Assembly (NCBI GenBank): GCA_902788555.1
Contig: CADAKQ010000004.1
Coordinates: forward strand, 1-64,000
DNA length: 64,000 bases
Source of the DNA: an uncultured Lachnospiraceae bacterium
Lineage (GTDB): Bacteria; Bacillota; Clostridia; Lachnospirales; Lachnospiraceae
Direction: 5' to 3'
Below the pieces are notes generated by a model, which saw nothing but the letters and a program-made list of their open reading frames with translations, was not told the origin of the DNA and did not search any database. Shown here in pieces: positions 25,728 through 35,415 of this stretch. The stretch's first letter is position 1; each line of letters begins with the position of its first letter. The translations under genes were made by a program, and so were the position numbers.

Positions 25728-27560
25728 ATGGCAGGAACTATGGGCAGATTGTCGGTAGGCACAACAGCTTTGCAGACAAGTCAGTATGCACTTAACGCTA
25801 CAGCACACAACTTAACAAATACCCAGACTGACGGCTATAGCAGACAGCAGGTTATGCTCACTGACCGTACTTATAACAAAATCGGCTCAGATTACAAAGT
25901 TCAAAAGGCAGGTCTGGGTGTTATAACAGCAGAGGTAAGACAGGTAAGAGATACCTTTGCCGATGCGGCCTATAGAAGTGAAATCGGAAGAATGAATTTT
26001 TATAAGGCAGAGTATGAAACAGTATCTGAGATAGAAAACTATTTTGGAAAGCTGGACACTGTAAATCAGGATGACAGTAACGATTTTAACACGGTTTTAA
26101 ATAGCTTGTGGACATCACTTCAAGAGCTTCAGAAGGAGTCCAACAGTATAGTAACAAGAAGCTCATTTATTGCTACCGCACAGCATTTCTTAGACAGATC
26201 AAAAGAGATAAGAAACAGCTTTATAAATTATCAGAGAAATCTTAATGTAGAGATTAAGGATCAGATAAACCGAATAAATGAGCTTGCTAAAACAATCAGG
26301 GAATTAAACGAAAACGTTCTTAGTGCGGAGGCATCCAAGCTGGAGAACGCTAATGATTATAGAGATGCAAGAAATTTGGCGGTTGATGAGCTATGTGGGC
26401 TTGTTGATACTGAGATTCTCAATAACGTGGACGGAACCATAGAGGTATATATCGAGGGCAGATGCCTTGTTACACGAGGAAAAACCTACGATTTAGAGGC
26501 TGTTAAGGTTGCGGAAAACGAAAGATATCAGAATAATTATGACTTCACATCAGATTCGACGGATTTTCTTATGCCGGTATGGAAGGATGACCAATATGCA
26601 TTATTCAATATAGACAGAGTTCCTAATGCCAATAACAATACAGATATAGGCTCACTTAAAGGGCTTATGATGTCGAGAGGATATTTTGTAAGTAAATATA
26701 CGGATGTTCCGCAGAAACCGGATAAGCCTCTCGAGGAGGATTACACGGATCCGCTTGAGTATCAGGCGGATATGGCACAGTATGAAACCGACCATCAGCA
26801 GTATCTTGTGGATTTGGAATACTTCAATACATATGTTGAACCATATACGGTTACTAACCTTATGGCACAGTTTGACGTTCTAATCAATGCTATGGCAACG
26901 GGTATGAATGATATACTCTGTCCGAACAAGGAGGTTACGCTTACCGACGGAACCACAGTTAAGGTTCTTGATGAGGAGGCAGCCGGAATCGGTATGGGCA
27001 TGGGCAACGAATATGCCGGAACAGAATTATTTGTCCGAATCAATCAGCCGAGGTATACGGAACAGACGCTTACACTTGCGGATGGAACGACGGGAACTTA
27101 TAAGGTTTATAACGAAGAAGACAAGAACAGCTTCTATTCGCTTTACACCATAGGCAATATGGAAGTAAATATGGAGCTGGCACAGGAACCGTCACTGCTT
27201 CCTCTTTCGAGAAACACAGGTGAGGAGGCGCAGGATGTTGCAGATTCACTTTTACACCTTTGGGATAAGAAGTTTGCAACGGTAAGTCCGAACTCTCTTG
27301 TTGAATGTAACTTTAAGGATTATTTTGCAGGAGCCATAGATGAGCTTTCCGACAGAGGCTATACATATAACGCTATGGCTGAGACTCAGCAGCAGACGGT
27401 AAATGACCTTGATAATTTAAGGCAACAGGTAGTTGGAGTATCCTCAGATGAGGAATTATCAAATCTTATAAAATTTCAGCATGCTTACAATGCAGCTTCA
27501 AGATATATTACAACGGTTGCCGAAATGATAGAACATTTGATTAATACACTTGGAATGTAA
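25728..27560 (+). CDS. flgK: Flagellar hook-associated protein FlgK, copy 1
   Basis: 610 residues. The N-terminal rod-like signature is L-N-A-T-A-H-N-L-T-N-T-Q-T-D-G-Y-S-R-Q-Q (about 25-44). The C-terminus has the matching helix I-K-F-Q-H-A-Y-N-A-A-S-R-Y-I. It forms the hook-filament junction. The central region contains an acidic, proline- and tyrosine-rich insert at about 326-370, unlike the next gene. A second FlgK follows 38 bases later and aligns in the termini but not in the middle, so the two may form mixed or alternative junctions. Confidence 0.88.
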   Translation: MAGTMGRLSVGTTALQTSQYALNATAHNLTNTQTDGYSRQQVMLTDRTYNKIGSDYKVQKAGLGVITAEVRQVRDTFADAAYRSEIGRMNFYKAEYETVSEIENYFGKLDTVNQDDSNDFNTVLNSLWTSLQELQKESNSIVTRSSFIATAQHFLDRSKEIRNSFINYQRNLNVEIKDQINRINELAKTIRELNENVLSAEASKLENANDYRDARNLAVDELCGLVDTEILNNVDGTIEVYIEGRCLVTRGKTYDLEAVKVAENERYQNNYDFTSDSTDFLMPVWKDDQYALFNIDRVPNANNNTDIGSLKGLMMSRGYFVSKYTDVPQKPDKPLEEDYTDPLEYQADMAQYETDHQQYLVDLEYFNTYVEPYTVTNLMAQFDVLINAMATGMNDILCPNKEVTLTDGTTVKVLDEEAAGIGMGMGNEYAGTELFVRINQPRYTEQTLTLADGTTGTYKVYNEEDKNSFYSLYTIGNMEVNMELAQEPSLLPLSRNTGEEAQDVADSLLHLWDKKFATVSPNSLVECNFKDYFAGAIDELSDRGYTYNAMAETQQQTVNDLDNLRQQVVGVSSDEELSNLIKFQHAYNAASRYITTVAEMIEHLINTLGM

Positions 27561-27598
27561 AGATATATTTTAGAAAGAATGGGTAAGGAGTGATTTAG

Positions 27599-29467
27599 AT
27601 GCCATCAACATTTTTGGGATTAAATACCGGCTTGTCAGGACTTAATTATTTCCAGACATCGCTTAATACAACTTCACACAACGTTGCAAACGCAAATACA
27701 AAGGGATATTCCAGACAGCAGGTTAGTGCATCGGCATCACAGGCCCTCAGTATTTCGGCATCCTATGGTATGATGGGTACCGGTGTAACCGCAAAGTCTG
27801 TAGACAGACTTCGCAATGATTATTATGACACAAAATATTGGAATACAACTTCAAAATATTCCGAATATGCTGCGGAAGAGGATAATCTTAAGCAGTTAGA
27901 AACATATATGAATGAAATGACAGGCAATTCGGGATATTCAAACTGGCTTAACAGATTTTCCAATTCCTTGCAGGATTTGGCCGATAATCCTTCGGATTAT
28001 ACTGCAAGAATAGGATTTACCAATACTGTAGATTCATACACGGACATGATAAATGAGCTTGCAACGAATTTCCAAAACTCTCAAAAGTCGATAAATGATG
28101 AAATAGAGCTTGGTGTAAGTGAGATAAATTCACTCGCAAAACAGATTTATGAGCTCACACAGCAGATAATTACAATAGAGCTTCGTGGCGGAAGTGCCAA
28201 TGACCTTCGCGACCAAAGAGGTGTATGTATAGATACCTTAGCCGAATATGTGGATGTAGATGTCGAGGAGCGCTCGATAATGTTCGGAACAGGACTTGAT
28301 GCAGTAGAATCAGATGCGAAGGCTATGAGCATAAGAATAAACGGCAATATTCTTGTAGACGAAATGGGCTATCATGAGCTTATGGTTGTACCAAGAGAGG
28401 AAAGAGTAAATCAAAGCGATGTGGATGGACTTGTTGATATAGCCTGGAAAAATGCGGACAGCACTCCGGGTGAAAGATTCCAGATAACGAGAACAACAGG
28501 AAAATTAAACGGACTTTTCAATATAAGAGATGGCAATAACGGTGAATTATTTAAGGGAACCATAACCTCTAAGTCAGATGATCCGGCATCGGTTACAATT
28601 GAGCTTCCGAAATCGGTAAATGTGTATAAATTAAATGTTCCTTCACAGGGTACAATAAATCTTAACGGAAAAGAATACATATATGACGGTTGGACAGCCG
28701 AGTATGATGAGGATGACAATTTAAACAACTTTACCTTCCAAAATATGACGATGATAGACGGAAGTGGTGCTGAGGTAAAGGCGATTATAAAGGATGGAGT
28801 TGTAGGTCAGGTCGGACAGATTGGTGAATACAATTCGACAAAGGGTATACCTTATTATCAGGCGAGATTAAACGAGATGGTAAGAACCTTCTCCGAATAT
28901 ATGAATAAGCTCACAACAGCAGGCGTTGATGAGGACGGCAATGACGGACTTGATATGTTTACGGCGGTAGATCCGTATGGTAATGATTACGTTTTAAAGG
29001 ATACCATGACCGGAACCGGTACAATCGCTTCTTCAGATTCAAGCTATTACAAGCTGACTGCATTAAACTGGGAGCTTAATTCAGATTGGCAGACCACACC
29101 GGGCAAGGTGGTTGTATCCTACAAGGATGATATCGAGCAGGGCAATATTGAACAGCGCCCTATAGTTGATGCAATTATGTACGGACTTACAGACGTTAAA
29201 ATGTTCCAGCAGGGCTCCGTATCACAATACATGCAGGCAGTAACAACAAATCTTGCAGTGGATATATCCAAGATGACTGCATTTGCCAATGGACAGGATG
29301 ATATAAAATACATTATCAGTAACCAGAGACTTTCCATTTCGGGAGTTGACTCCAATGAAGAGGCATCGGATTTGGTAAAATTTGAGAACCTGTATAATCT
29401 TGCTTCCAAGGTTATATCAGTATTAAATGAAGTATACAACAAGCTTATAAATGATACGGGAAGATAG
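27599..29467 (+). CDS. flgK: Flagellar hook-associated protein FlgK, copy 2
   Basis: 622 residues. N-terminal S-L-N-T-T-S-H-N-V-A-N-A-N-T-K-G-Y-S-R-Q-Q signature near 20-40, D-L-R-D-Q-R in the first third (the FlgK R-D-x-R-D motif region), and a C-terminal V-K-F-E-N-L-Y-N-L-A-S-K-V-I helix. This copy is the more canonical FlgK. Both copies precede flgL, consistent with the junction complex. AAGGAG lies before the ATG. The gene is followed by flgL after 11 bases, so the three are one operon. Confidence 0.9.
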   Translation: MPSTFLGLNTGLSGLNYFQTSLNTTSHNVANANTKGYSRQQVSASASQALSISASYGMMGTGVTAKSVDRLRNDYYDTKYWNTTSKYSEYAAEEDNLKQLETYMNEMTGNSGYSNWLNRFSNSLQDLADNPSDYTARIGFTNTVDSYTDMINELATNFQNSQKSINDEIELGVSEINSLAKQIYELTQQIITIELRGGSANDLRDQRGVCIDTLAEYVDVDVEERSIMFGTGLDAVESDAKAMSIRINGNILVDEMGYHELMVVPREERVNQSDVDGLVDIAWKNADSTPGERFQITRTTGKLNGLFNIRDGNNGELFKGTITSKSDDPASVTIELPKSVNVYKLNVPSQGTINLNGKEYIYDGWTAEYDEDDNLNNFTFQNMTMIDGSGAEVKAIIKDGVVGQVGQIGEYNSTKGIPYYQARLNEMVRTFSEYMNKLTTAGVDEDGNDGLDMFTAVDPYGNDYVLKDTMTGTGTIASSDSSYYKLTALNWELNSDWQTTPGKVVVSYKDDIEQGNIEQRPIVDAIMYGLTDVKMFQQGSVSQYMQAVTTNLAVDISKMTAFANGQDDIKYIISNQRLSISGVDSNEEASDLVKFENLYNLASKVISVLNEVYNKLINDTGR

Positions 29468-29478
29468 GAGGCAGCAAT

Positions 29479-31014
29479 ATGGGAATGAGAATAACCAACC
29501 AGATGATTTCAAATAATTCAGTCAGAAACCTCCAGAGAAGTATGTCTGAGGTGGACAGAAGAACCAAGCAGATGACTTCGGGGAAAAAAATATCACAGGC
29601 TTCAGAGGACCCGGTAGTAGCAGTAAGAGCACTTAAGCTCAGAACTACTGTTAGCCAGCTTGAGCAATATAAGGATAAAAATATACCGGATGCGGATTCA
29701 TGGTATCAGATATCCAATACCTCCCTTGACAATATTGTCAAGAGAATCAAGGATATCAACGACTACTGTGTACAGGGTTCAACAGATTCCTTTGGCTCGA
29801 CTGACAGAAGTGCGATAATTGACTCCTTAAAGGAGCTTCAGGATATGATTTATGAAGAGGGAAATGCGACTTATGCCGGAAGGTACATATTCTCCGGATA
29901 TAAGACCGACAGGCCTCTTACATTTACAAAGACGGATGATGTTACAAAGTATTCTTATGATATAACCGAGCATATAAACGGCAAAAATCTCGATACAAAG
30001 AAGGTGGTTGTCGATTCGGTAAAATATCAGGATGTTGATGATTATATATCAGGCGCAAAAACCTATGAACAGCCTGATCCGCAGCAGGTTTACAGACTTA
30101 ATCTTGCTTATGAGGGTATAGAGGATACCAATAATGCGGGAGATGCCGTATTTTCACTTACTGCAAAGGACAGCGCTGGAAATGCTATGGATTTATCCGG
30201 ATATACCATAAATATGAAGACGACAGCAGATGCGGATACTTATTATGATGTGGCACCGGGTGAAATTAACGTTATAAAGGAAACAGGCGAGATAATCTTT
30301 GGCGAGGATATATACAACGTACTTAAGACTGCAGAGGATATCGAGGTTAAGTATGCCAAGACAAAGTTTGATGTAGATGACTTAAGACCGGAACATTATT
30401 TCGATTGTACCCAATATACCGAGCAACCCGACGGAAGCATCAAGACTGTTGATTATACTCAACCTGAAGGTGGACAGGGAATTTACTATGAGGTGAATTT
30501 CAACCAGAGCGTTAAGGTTAATCTTGAGGGAAGAGATCTCATAACCTCCAAGATTGGTAATCAGATAAATGACCTCATATATACGCTTCAGGAATTAAAG
30601 GATGCGGAGGATACTCAGGCAAAGCTTAAGAAGATGCTTGAGGATACCCAGTACTCCTCAAATGACACAGCAGTTGGGCAGATTAATAAAATGTTAAAGG
30701 ATATAGATACAGAGATAGCGGTTAAGAAGGAAACTATGCAGAAGACCTTCTCGGGAAATATAACGAATTTCCAGAACTACCTTGCGGAGATTTCTGCAAC
30801 ACAGTCCGATATCGGAAGCCGCATGACGAAGCTTTCCATGATAAAGACAAGAGTAGAAGAGCAGTATGCTTCGTTTAAGGAACTTAAGTCTCAAAATGAA
30901 GATATGGAGACCGAGGAAATTGTAACGGACTTCAACGAGGCAAATCTCGTATATGAATCGGCTCTTGCAGCTACAAGTAATGTAATGGATAAGACTTTAC
31001 TTGATTATATCTAA
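29479..31014 (+). CDS. flgL: Flagellar hook-associated protein FlgL (HAP3)
   Basis: 511 residues, longer than the usual roughly 300. N-terminal R-I-T-N-Q-M-I-S-N-N-S-V-R-N-L and G-K-K-I-S-Q-A-S-E-D-P, Y-A-G-R-Y-I-F-S-G near 133-141, and a C-terminal flagellin-like helix (F-N-E-A-N-L-V-Y-E-S-A-L-A-A). The extra length lies in an inserted central domain of about 200 residues (160-385) that would be surface-exposed. It joins FlgK to the filament. AGGAGG precedes the ATG. Confidence 0.92.
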   Translation: MGMRITNQMISNNSVRNLQRSMSEVDRRTKQMTSGKKISQASEDPVVAVRALKLRTTVSQLEQYKDKNIPDADSWYQISNTSLDNIVKRIKDINDYCVQGSTDSFGSTDRSAIIDSLKELQDMIYEEGNATYAGRYIFSGYKTDRPLTFTKTDDVTKYSYDITEHINGKNLDTKKVVVDSVKYQDVDDYISGAKTYEQPDPQQVYRLNLAYEGIEDTNNAGDAVFSLTAKDSAGNAMDLSGYTINMKTTADADTYYDVAPGEINVIKETGEIIFGEDIYNVLKTAEDIEVKYAKTKFDVDDLRPEHYFDCTQYTEQPDGSIKTVDYTQPEGGQGIYYEVNFNQSVKVNLEGRDLITSKIGNQINDLIYTLQELKDAEDTQAKLKKMLEDTQYSSNDTAVGQINKMLKDIDTEIAVKKETMQKTFSGNITNFQNYLAEISATQSDIGSRMTKLSMIKTRVEEQYASFKELKSQNEDMETEEIVTDFNEANLVYESALAATSNVMDKTLLDYI

Positions 31015-31138
31015 AATTCGTTGTATTATATAGGTATATAATGTGTTAGTGCTTCGAAGGGTTAAGCATCTATGGAAGGATAAGGACTTCCGTATAAAGT
31101 TGTAAAGAAGTACTATAATATGCGAGGAGGAAAAAGGG

Positions 31139-31603
31139 ATGGTAGCAGAAACTAAATTTTTTGGAACTATTGACATTGAGGATGATAAGATAATCGAATT
31201 CCCTATGGGAATTATCGGCTTTGAAAACTTCAAGAAATTTGCACTTATATATGATAAGGAGCAGGAGGAGCGTTCACCTATAAGCTGGCTTCAGTCTATG
31301 GACGAACCGTTACTGGCGCTTCCGGTTGTTAGCCCTCTTGATTTACTTGGAGAGTACAATCCTATCATAGAGGATGAGCTTACCAAGATAATCGGCGACC
31401 CTGCTGATGCTGACTTGCTTATACTTGTAAGTATGACTATACCGTCTGATTTGACAAAGGTAACTGCTAATCTCAGGGCACCATTTATCATAAATGCCAA
31501 GGATAGAAAGGCAATGCAGGTTATAGTTGAAAATCAGGACTACGATATAAGATTTAACGTTTACGATTTTGTAGAAAAGTTAAAAGCAAAGGCAGGTGAG
31601 TAG
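31139..31603 (+). CDS. fliW: Flagellar assembly factor FliW
   Basis: 154 residues. Signature [17 protein letters not shown] near 18-34, [14 protein letters not shown] near 49-62, and N-L-R-A-P-F-I-I-N near 110-118. FliW binds both flagellin and CsrA. When free, it sequesters CsrA and so relieves repression of flagellin translation. It is adjacent to csrA (1 base apart). Its leader includes a small GGAAG/CTTCC hairpin (about 31075-31095). Confidence 0.95.
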   Translation: MVAETKFFGTIDIEDDKIIEFPMGIIGFENFKKFALIYDKEQEERSPISWLQSMDEPLLALPVVSPLDLLGEYNPIIEDELTKIIGDPADADLLILVSMTIPSDLTKVTANLRAPFIINAKDRKAMQVIVENQDYDIRFNVYDFVEKLKAKAGE

Positions 31604-31604
31604 T

Positions 31605-31820
31605 ATGCTGGCACTTTCAAGAAAACAGGGCGAATCCATAATGATAGGAAATGATATCGAAATCAGCATACTCGAGATAAAGGGTGAGCAGATTAAGATA
31701 GGAATATCAGCACCAAAGAGCGTGCCTGTATACAGAAAAGAAATCTATACTCAGATACAGGAGGCTAATAAAGAAACCGTTAATTCAGTGGATATTGAAA
31801 GCCTGAAAAAGCTTTTATAA
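31605..31820 (+). CDS. csrA: Carbon storage regulator CsrA
   Basis: 71 residues starting [12 protein letters not shown], the CsrA hallmark, which places the start at ATG 31605 rather than GTG 31596. The V-P-V-Y-R-K-E-I-Y segment is the RNA-binding C-terminal part of the beta sheet. In Firmicutes CsrA represses flagellin translation by binding GGA sites in its mRNA and is antagonised by FliW. Both partners are here, and GGA hairpins occur in the flagellin leader (35416-35533). Confidence 0.97.
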   Translation: MLALSRKQGESIMIGNDIEISILEIKGEQIKIGISAPKSVPVYRKEIYTQIQEANKETVNSVDIESLKKLL

Positions 31821-31885
31821 AGCAAAATTATAAGGTTGCAAACGGATGCAGCAAAAAATTTGTAGACAAATTGTAAATAAAAGTG

Positions 31886-31913
31886 TAAACTTTTATATAT
31901 ATCTTGACGATAT
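31886..31913 (+). promoter_or_regulatory. SigD-type promoter for flaG-fliD
   Basis: TAAA (31886-31889), 16-base spacer, GACGATAT (31906-31913), close to the Bacillus SigD consensus (TAAA, 14-16, GCCGATAT). Confidence 0.55.
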
Positions 31914-31937
31914 AAGATGTAACAGTAAATGACGATC

Positions 31938-31965
31938 AGCCTGAGATTATGGATATTCTCGGGCT
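31938..31965 (+). promoter_or_regulatory. Hairpin with GGA in its loop, flaG leader (candidate CsrA site)
   Basis: AGCCTGAGA (31938-31946) pairs with TCTCGGGCT (31957-31965) around a 10-base loop containing GGA (31951-31953). The leader also has ATGGAAA and a Shine-Dalgarno GGAGGTGGA. It could be a second CsrA target; no T-run follows, so it is not a typical terminator. Confidence 0.4.
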
Positions 31966-32023
31966 TAGGCTCTCTATAGAATTATTAAAATTCTATGGAA
32001 AATCACACGGAGGTGGATAAAAG

Positions 32024-32470
32024 ATGGCAATTGAAGGAATTAGAAGTGCAGTGGGAAGCAGTTACACGCCTAGACAACCACAGCCAAGCGCTGATATAAC
32101 AGTTGCTACGGCGGGCGGTAATCAGGTTAAGGTGGAAAATGCTATTCCACAGGTAGAAGAAAAGAGTAAGAACTTTAATGATCCTGAGCAGGAGAAAAAG
32201 AAAAAAGAGGATGAAGCTGCTGTTCAGACTGAGGGCAAAGAGGTTCCTACTGACAAGATTAAGTCTGCGGTTGATACTATCAATAAACAGATAGCTATGA
32301 GACATACTAACTGCAGCTTTAAGTATCATGATGACACTAATCGTATATCAATTACAGTTAAGGATACAGACACAGATGAGGTTATCAGGGAGATTCCTGC
32401 CGAGAAGGCACTTGATATGCTTGCAAAAGCATGGGAACTCGCCGGACTTATGGTAGACGAGAAGAGATAG
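32024..32470 (+). CDS. flaG: FlaG-like flagellar protein
   Basis: 148 residues. Variable N-terminal half (charged, with K-K-K-K-E), then the conserved C-terminal FlaG domain: V-D-T-I-N-K-Q-I-A-M, F-K-Y-H-D-D-T-N-R-I, V-K-D-T-D-T-D-E-V-I-R-E-I-P-A-E-K. FlaG proteins affect filament length or stability by an unclear route. It precedes fliD by 26 bases. GGAGGTGGA precedes the ATG. Confidence 0.9.
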   Translation: MAIEGIRSAVGSSYTPRQPQPSADITVATAGGNQVKVENAIPQVEEKSKNFNDPEQEKKKKEDEAAVQTEGKEVPTDKIKSAVDTINKQIAMRHTNCSFKYHDDTNRISITVKDTDTDEVIREIPAEKALDMLAKAWELAGLMVDEKR

Positions 32471-32496
32471 TTTTGTATTAAGAAAGGAGTGATTAC

Positions 32497-34392
32497 ATGG
32501 CTAGAGTAAGAATGACCGGTTTGGCATCAGGACTTGATACCGAGAGCATGGTTAAAGAATTAGTTCAGGCAAGCTCTACTAAGGTCAATAAGGCTAAACA
32601 GGATAAGCAAAAGGCTGAGTGGAAAAAAGAAGCTTGGCAGGATCTTAATACAAAGTTATATAACTTCTATAAGACTGATTTGAACACATTCAGAATGCCT
32701 AGTACCTACAGCAAGAAAAAGACAACCTTAAGTGATGACAGCAAGGTTTCCGTAACAGCAGGTTCAGGTACTACCAATGGTACTCATACCGTATCTGTTA
32801 AGCAGATAGCTTCATCAGCATATCTTACAGGTGCCAATATTAAGGGTGGAAACGGTACTTTTAAATCTGTCAGCAATGCAACGGATTCCGTTAAGTTTTC
32901 AGATATGACAGATGCAAACGGCAATCCGCTTTCATTTGGTGAAGGAAAGATTAAGGTTTCCGGACCTGAAGGAGTAGAATTTGACATTAATTTAGACGAT
33001 GTTAAGACCGTAGCCGGTCTTAATGACAGATTTTCAGAGCTTGGACTACATGGACTTACCGCAAGTATAGAAGATGGCAAGATGAAGTTTACCAATGCCA
33101 ATGCTGAGGAAGGACAGGACTTCAGTATAGATGCTATGGATGCTTTTGGAGTTCAGACCACATTAAATGGTGGTACCGGTGCTGCTACATCTGTAACATC
33201 GGACACAGCGTTATATTCTACATCTGATTTTACAAGCGCTGATATTAACAAGGGAACAAAGCTTTCAGACTTAGGTATAGCAGTCGGTACATCCTTTAAG
33301 ATTAACGATAAAGAGTTTGTTACTGATGCAAGTACAACCATCGCAAGCTTTGCAGAAGGTCTTTCCAAGCTTGGTGTAAGCGCAAGCTTTGATGCAAACC
33401 AGGGAAGATTTTATATCAATTCATCAGGAGCTGGTAAAGAAAATGACTTTGTTCTCACTTCGTCAGATGCAAATGCACTTGAGGTACTTGGACTTGGAAG
33501 CAAGGCAACCAAGGTAGATGCTCAGGATGCTATCATTGAATATAATGGTGTTGAGTACAAAGGTAATTCCAATCAGTTCAATATCAACGGCATGACTATA
33601 ACAGCTAAGGCTGTTACAGGTAATTATGATAAGGAAACCGGAGCATTTACCAATGACTCCCCTATCAGTATAAACGTTGGAAATGATACTGATGGTATAT
33701 ATAACAGTATTAAGAGCTTTGTAAAGAAGTATAACGAGCTTGTTGATGAGATGACTAAGCTTTATAATGAGGAAAAGACAGACTATGATCCTCTTACTGA
33801 TGATGAAAAAGCATCTCTTTCAGATAATCAGATAGAAAAGTGGGAGGAAAAGGCGAAGTCGGGACTCCTTAGAAGGGATCAGACCATAGGAAGCCTTCTT
33901 TCCAATATGAGAACTATACTCAATAAGGCTGTAACAGTAACCAATGATGACGGTTCAACTACCCAGTATACACTTGCTTCACTTGGTATAGTTACAAGTA
34001 ATGACTGGACTGAAAACGGTAAGCTTCATATACTTGGCGACGAGGATGATGAGACTTACTCTATGGAAACTAATAAGCTTAAGGCTGCACTCGACAGCAA
34101 GCCGGAGATATTCTCCAAGGTATTTGCAGGATCAGATGGTTTTGGTAAGCAGATGAATGATTACATGATGAAGGCCATGAAGAAGACCGAAACCAGCCAC
34201 TCTCTTACATTCTATAATGATATCACTATGGATGAAGAGATAGATGACTATGATGATAAGATTGACGAGCTCAATAAAAAGCTTTCTGATATGGAAGATA
34301 AGTATTATGATCAGTTTGCTAAGATGGAGTCAGCTATGGCTAAGCTCCAGCAACAGCAGTCATATCTTGCATCCCTCATGGGAACGGCCTAA
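32497..34392 (+). CDS. fliD: Flagellar filament cap FliD
   Basis: 631 residues. The N-terminus starts R-M-T-G-L-A-S-G-L-D-T-E-S-M-V, typical of FliD, and the C-terminus has coiled-coil helices (I-D-E-L-N-K-K-L-S-D-M-E-D and M-A-K-L-Q-Q-Q-Q). The cap sits at the filament tip and folds incoming flagellin. The central part (about 100-400) holds repeated beta domains. AAGGAG precedes the ATG. fliS follows after 56 bases. Confidence 0.95.
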   Translation: MARVRMTGLASGLDTESMVKELVQASSTKVNKAKQDKQKAEWKKEAWQDLNTKLYNFYKTDLNTFRMPSTYSKKKTTLSDDSKVSVTAGSGTTNGTHTVSVKQIASSAYLTGANIKGGNGTFKSVSNATDSVKFSDMTDANGNPLSFGEGKIKVSGPEGVEFDINLDDVKTVAGLNDRFSELGLHGLTASIEDGKMKFTNANAEEGQDFSIDAMDAFGVQTTLNGGTGAATSVTSDTALYSTSDFTSADINKGTKLSDLGIAVGTSFKINDKEFVTDASTTIASFAEGLSKLGVSASFDANQGRFYINSSGAGKENDFVLTSSDANALEVLGLGSKATKVDAQDAIIEYNGVEYKGNSNQFNINGMTITAKAVTGNYDKETGAFTNDSPISINVGNDTDGIYNSIKSFVKKYNELVDEMTKLYNEEKTDYDPLTDDEKASLSDNQIEKWEEKAKSGLLRRDQTIGSLLSNMRTILNKAVTVTNDDGSTTQYTLASLGIVTSNDWTENGKLHILGDEDDETYSMETNKLKAALDSKPEIFSKVFAGSDGFGKQMNDYMMKAMKKTETSHSLTFYNDITMDEEIDDYDDKIDELNKKLSDMEDKYYDQFAKMESAMAKLQQQQSYLASLMGTA

Positions 34393-34448
34393 GGTTTAAG
34401 GCGCAATCTATATGAATTTATAACTTTTAAGCAGGGGGCAAAACATAA

Positions 34449-34844
34449 ATGGCTAATAATGCAGCTAAAGCATATGGTAATAATAAGATAAATACGGCAT
34501 CTCAGGCAGAGCTAACGCTTATGCTGTATGAGGGCGCAGTAAAGTTCGCAAACAGAGCGAAGGATGCGCTTGAAGTAAATGATTATGAAACGGTCAATAC
34601 CAATATCCAGAAGTGCCGTAATATAATAGTTGAACTTTTGTCAACGCTTAATCATAAATATCCGGTTGCAAAGGATTTTGAAACACTTTACAACTACATA
34701 TTTGCTCTTCTCACAGAGGCAAATATGAAGAAGGATATGGAGACTTTGGAGAAAGCACTTGTTGAGCTTCGTGATATCAGAGATATCTGGAAGGAAATAA
34801 TGACCAAAGCTAAAGGACCTCAGCTTGTTCTTGATACGAATTAA
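34449..34844 (+). CDS. fliS: Flagellin-specific chaperone FliS
   Basis: 131 residues, usual length, all-helical. E-L-T-L-M-L-Y-E-G-A-V-K-F near 22-34 is the FliS signature, followed by the Q-K-C-R-N-I-I-V-E-L helix. It binds the C-terminus of flagellin and prevents premature assembly. AGGGGG upstream of the ATG. Next gene starts 11 bases after its stop. Confidence 0.95.
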   Translation: MANNAAKAYGNNKINTASQAELTLMLYEGAVKFANRAKDALEVNDYETVNTNIQKCRNIIVELLSTLNHKYPVAKDFETLYNYIFALLTEANMKKDMETLEKALVELRDIRDIWKEIMTKAKGPQLVLDTN

Positions 34845-34855
34845 GGCGGTGTTAT

Positions 34856-35338
34856 ATGAATGAGACAGGTATGTATGTAGGGATTCTTTCAGATTCTTTG
34901 AAACGAAAAAAGGCTTATCTGGATGAAATAGCAGAGCTTACCGTAAAACAAGGCGAGCTTGCCGCACAGGATAAGTTTGATGAAGAAGCCTTTGGCGAGA
35001 CAGTTGATAAAAAAGAAACTCTCATAAATAATATAAATGAGATTGACAAAGGCTTTACTTCGGTGTATGATAGAATAAGAGAAAATCTCCTACAAGAAAA
35101 GGATATCTATAAGGTTGAACTTAAGAATATACAGGCGTTAATTAATTCTTGTATGGATAAAGGCAACGAGATAGAGGTCCTTGAGGAGAGAAATCGTCAG
35201 AAGCTTGAGGTTATATTTGCAGGAGAAAGGAAAAACCTAAGACAGGTTAAAAATTCCCGTTCTGTTGCAAACAGATATTACAAGACTATGGCGAACGGTA
35301 TGGTAAATGATGCCATGCTGTATGACAGAAAGAAATAA
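34856..35338 (+). CDS. FliT/FlgN-like helical protein, putative export chaperone
   Basis: 160 residues, fully helical with heptad pattern (about 10-110). No firm family match by eye. Position after fliS is where FliT or a FlgN-like chaperone sits in Firmicutes, and the charge pattern fits. AAGGCGGTG precedes the ATG. The flagellin gene follows behind its own SigD-type promoter. A role in FliD or FlgK export is inferred from context. Confidence 0.6.
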   Translation: MNETGMYVGILSDSLKRKKAYLDEIAELTVKQGELAAQDKFDEEAFGETVDKKETLINNINEIDKGFTSVYDRIRENLLQEKDIYKVELKNIQALINSCMDKGNEIEVLEERNRQKLEVIFAGERKNLRQVKNSRSVANRYYKTMANGMVNDAMLYDRKK

Positions 35339-35375
35339 AAAATTTGTAAAAATTTTCAAAAAAATTTAATATTGG

Positions 35376-35404
35376 GGTTAATTTTGTGCTAAACACTCCG
35401 ATAT
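35376..35404 (+). promoter_or_regulatory. SigD-type promoter of flagellin gene
   Basis: GGTTAA (35376-35381), 15-base spacer, TCCGATAT (35397-35404). This puts the mRNA start near 35411, giving an untranslated leader of about 130 bases. Confidence 0.75.
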
Positions 35405-35415
35405 ATATTATGTAG

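Noticed and set aside
31037..31042. TATAAT before fliW as a vegetative promoter
   Set aside because: No -35 box at a suitable distance; fliW is more simply read from the flgM-flgL transcript.
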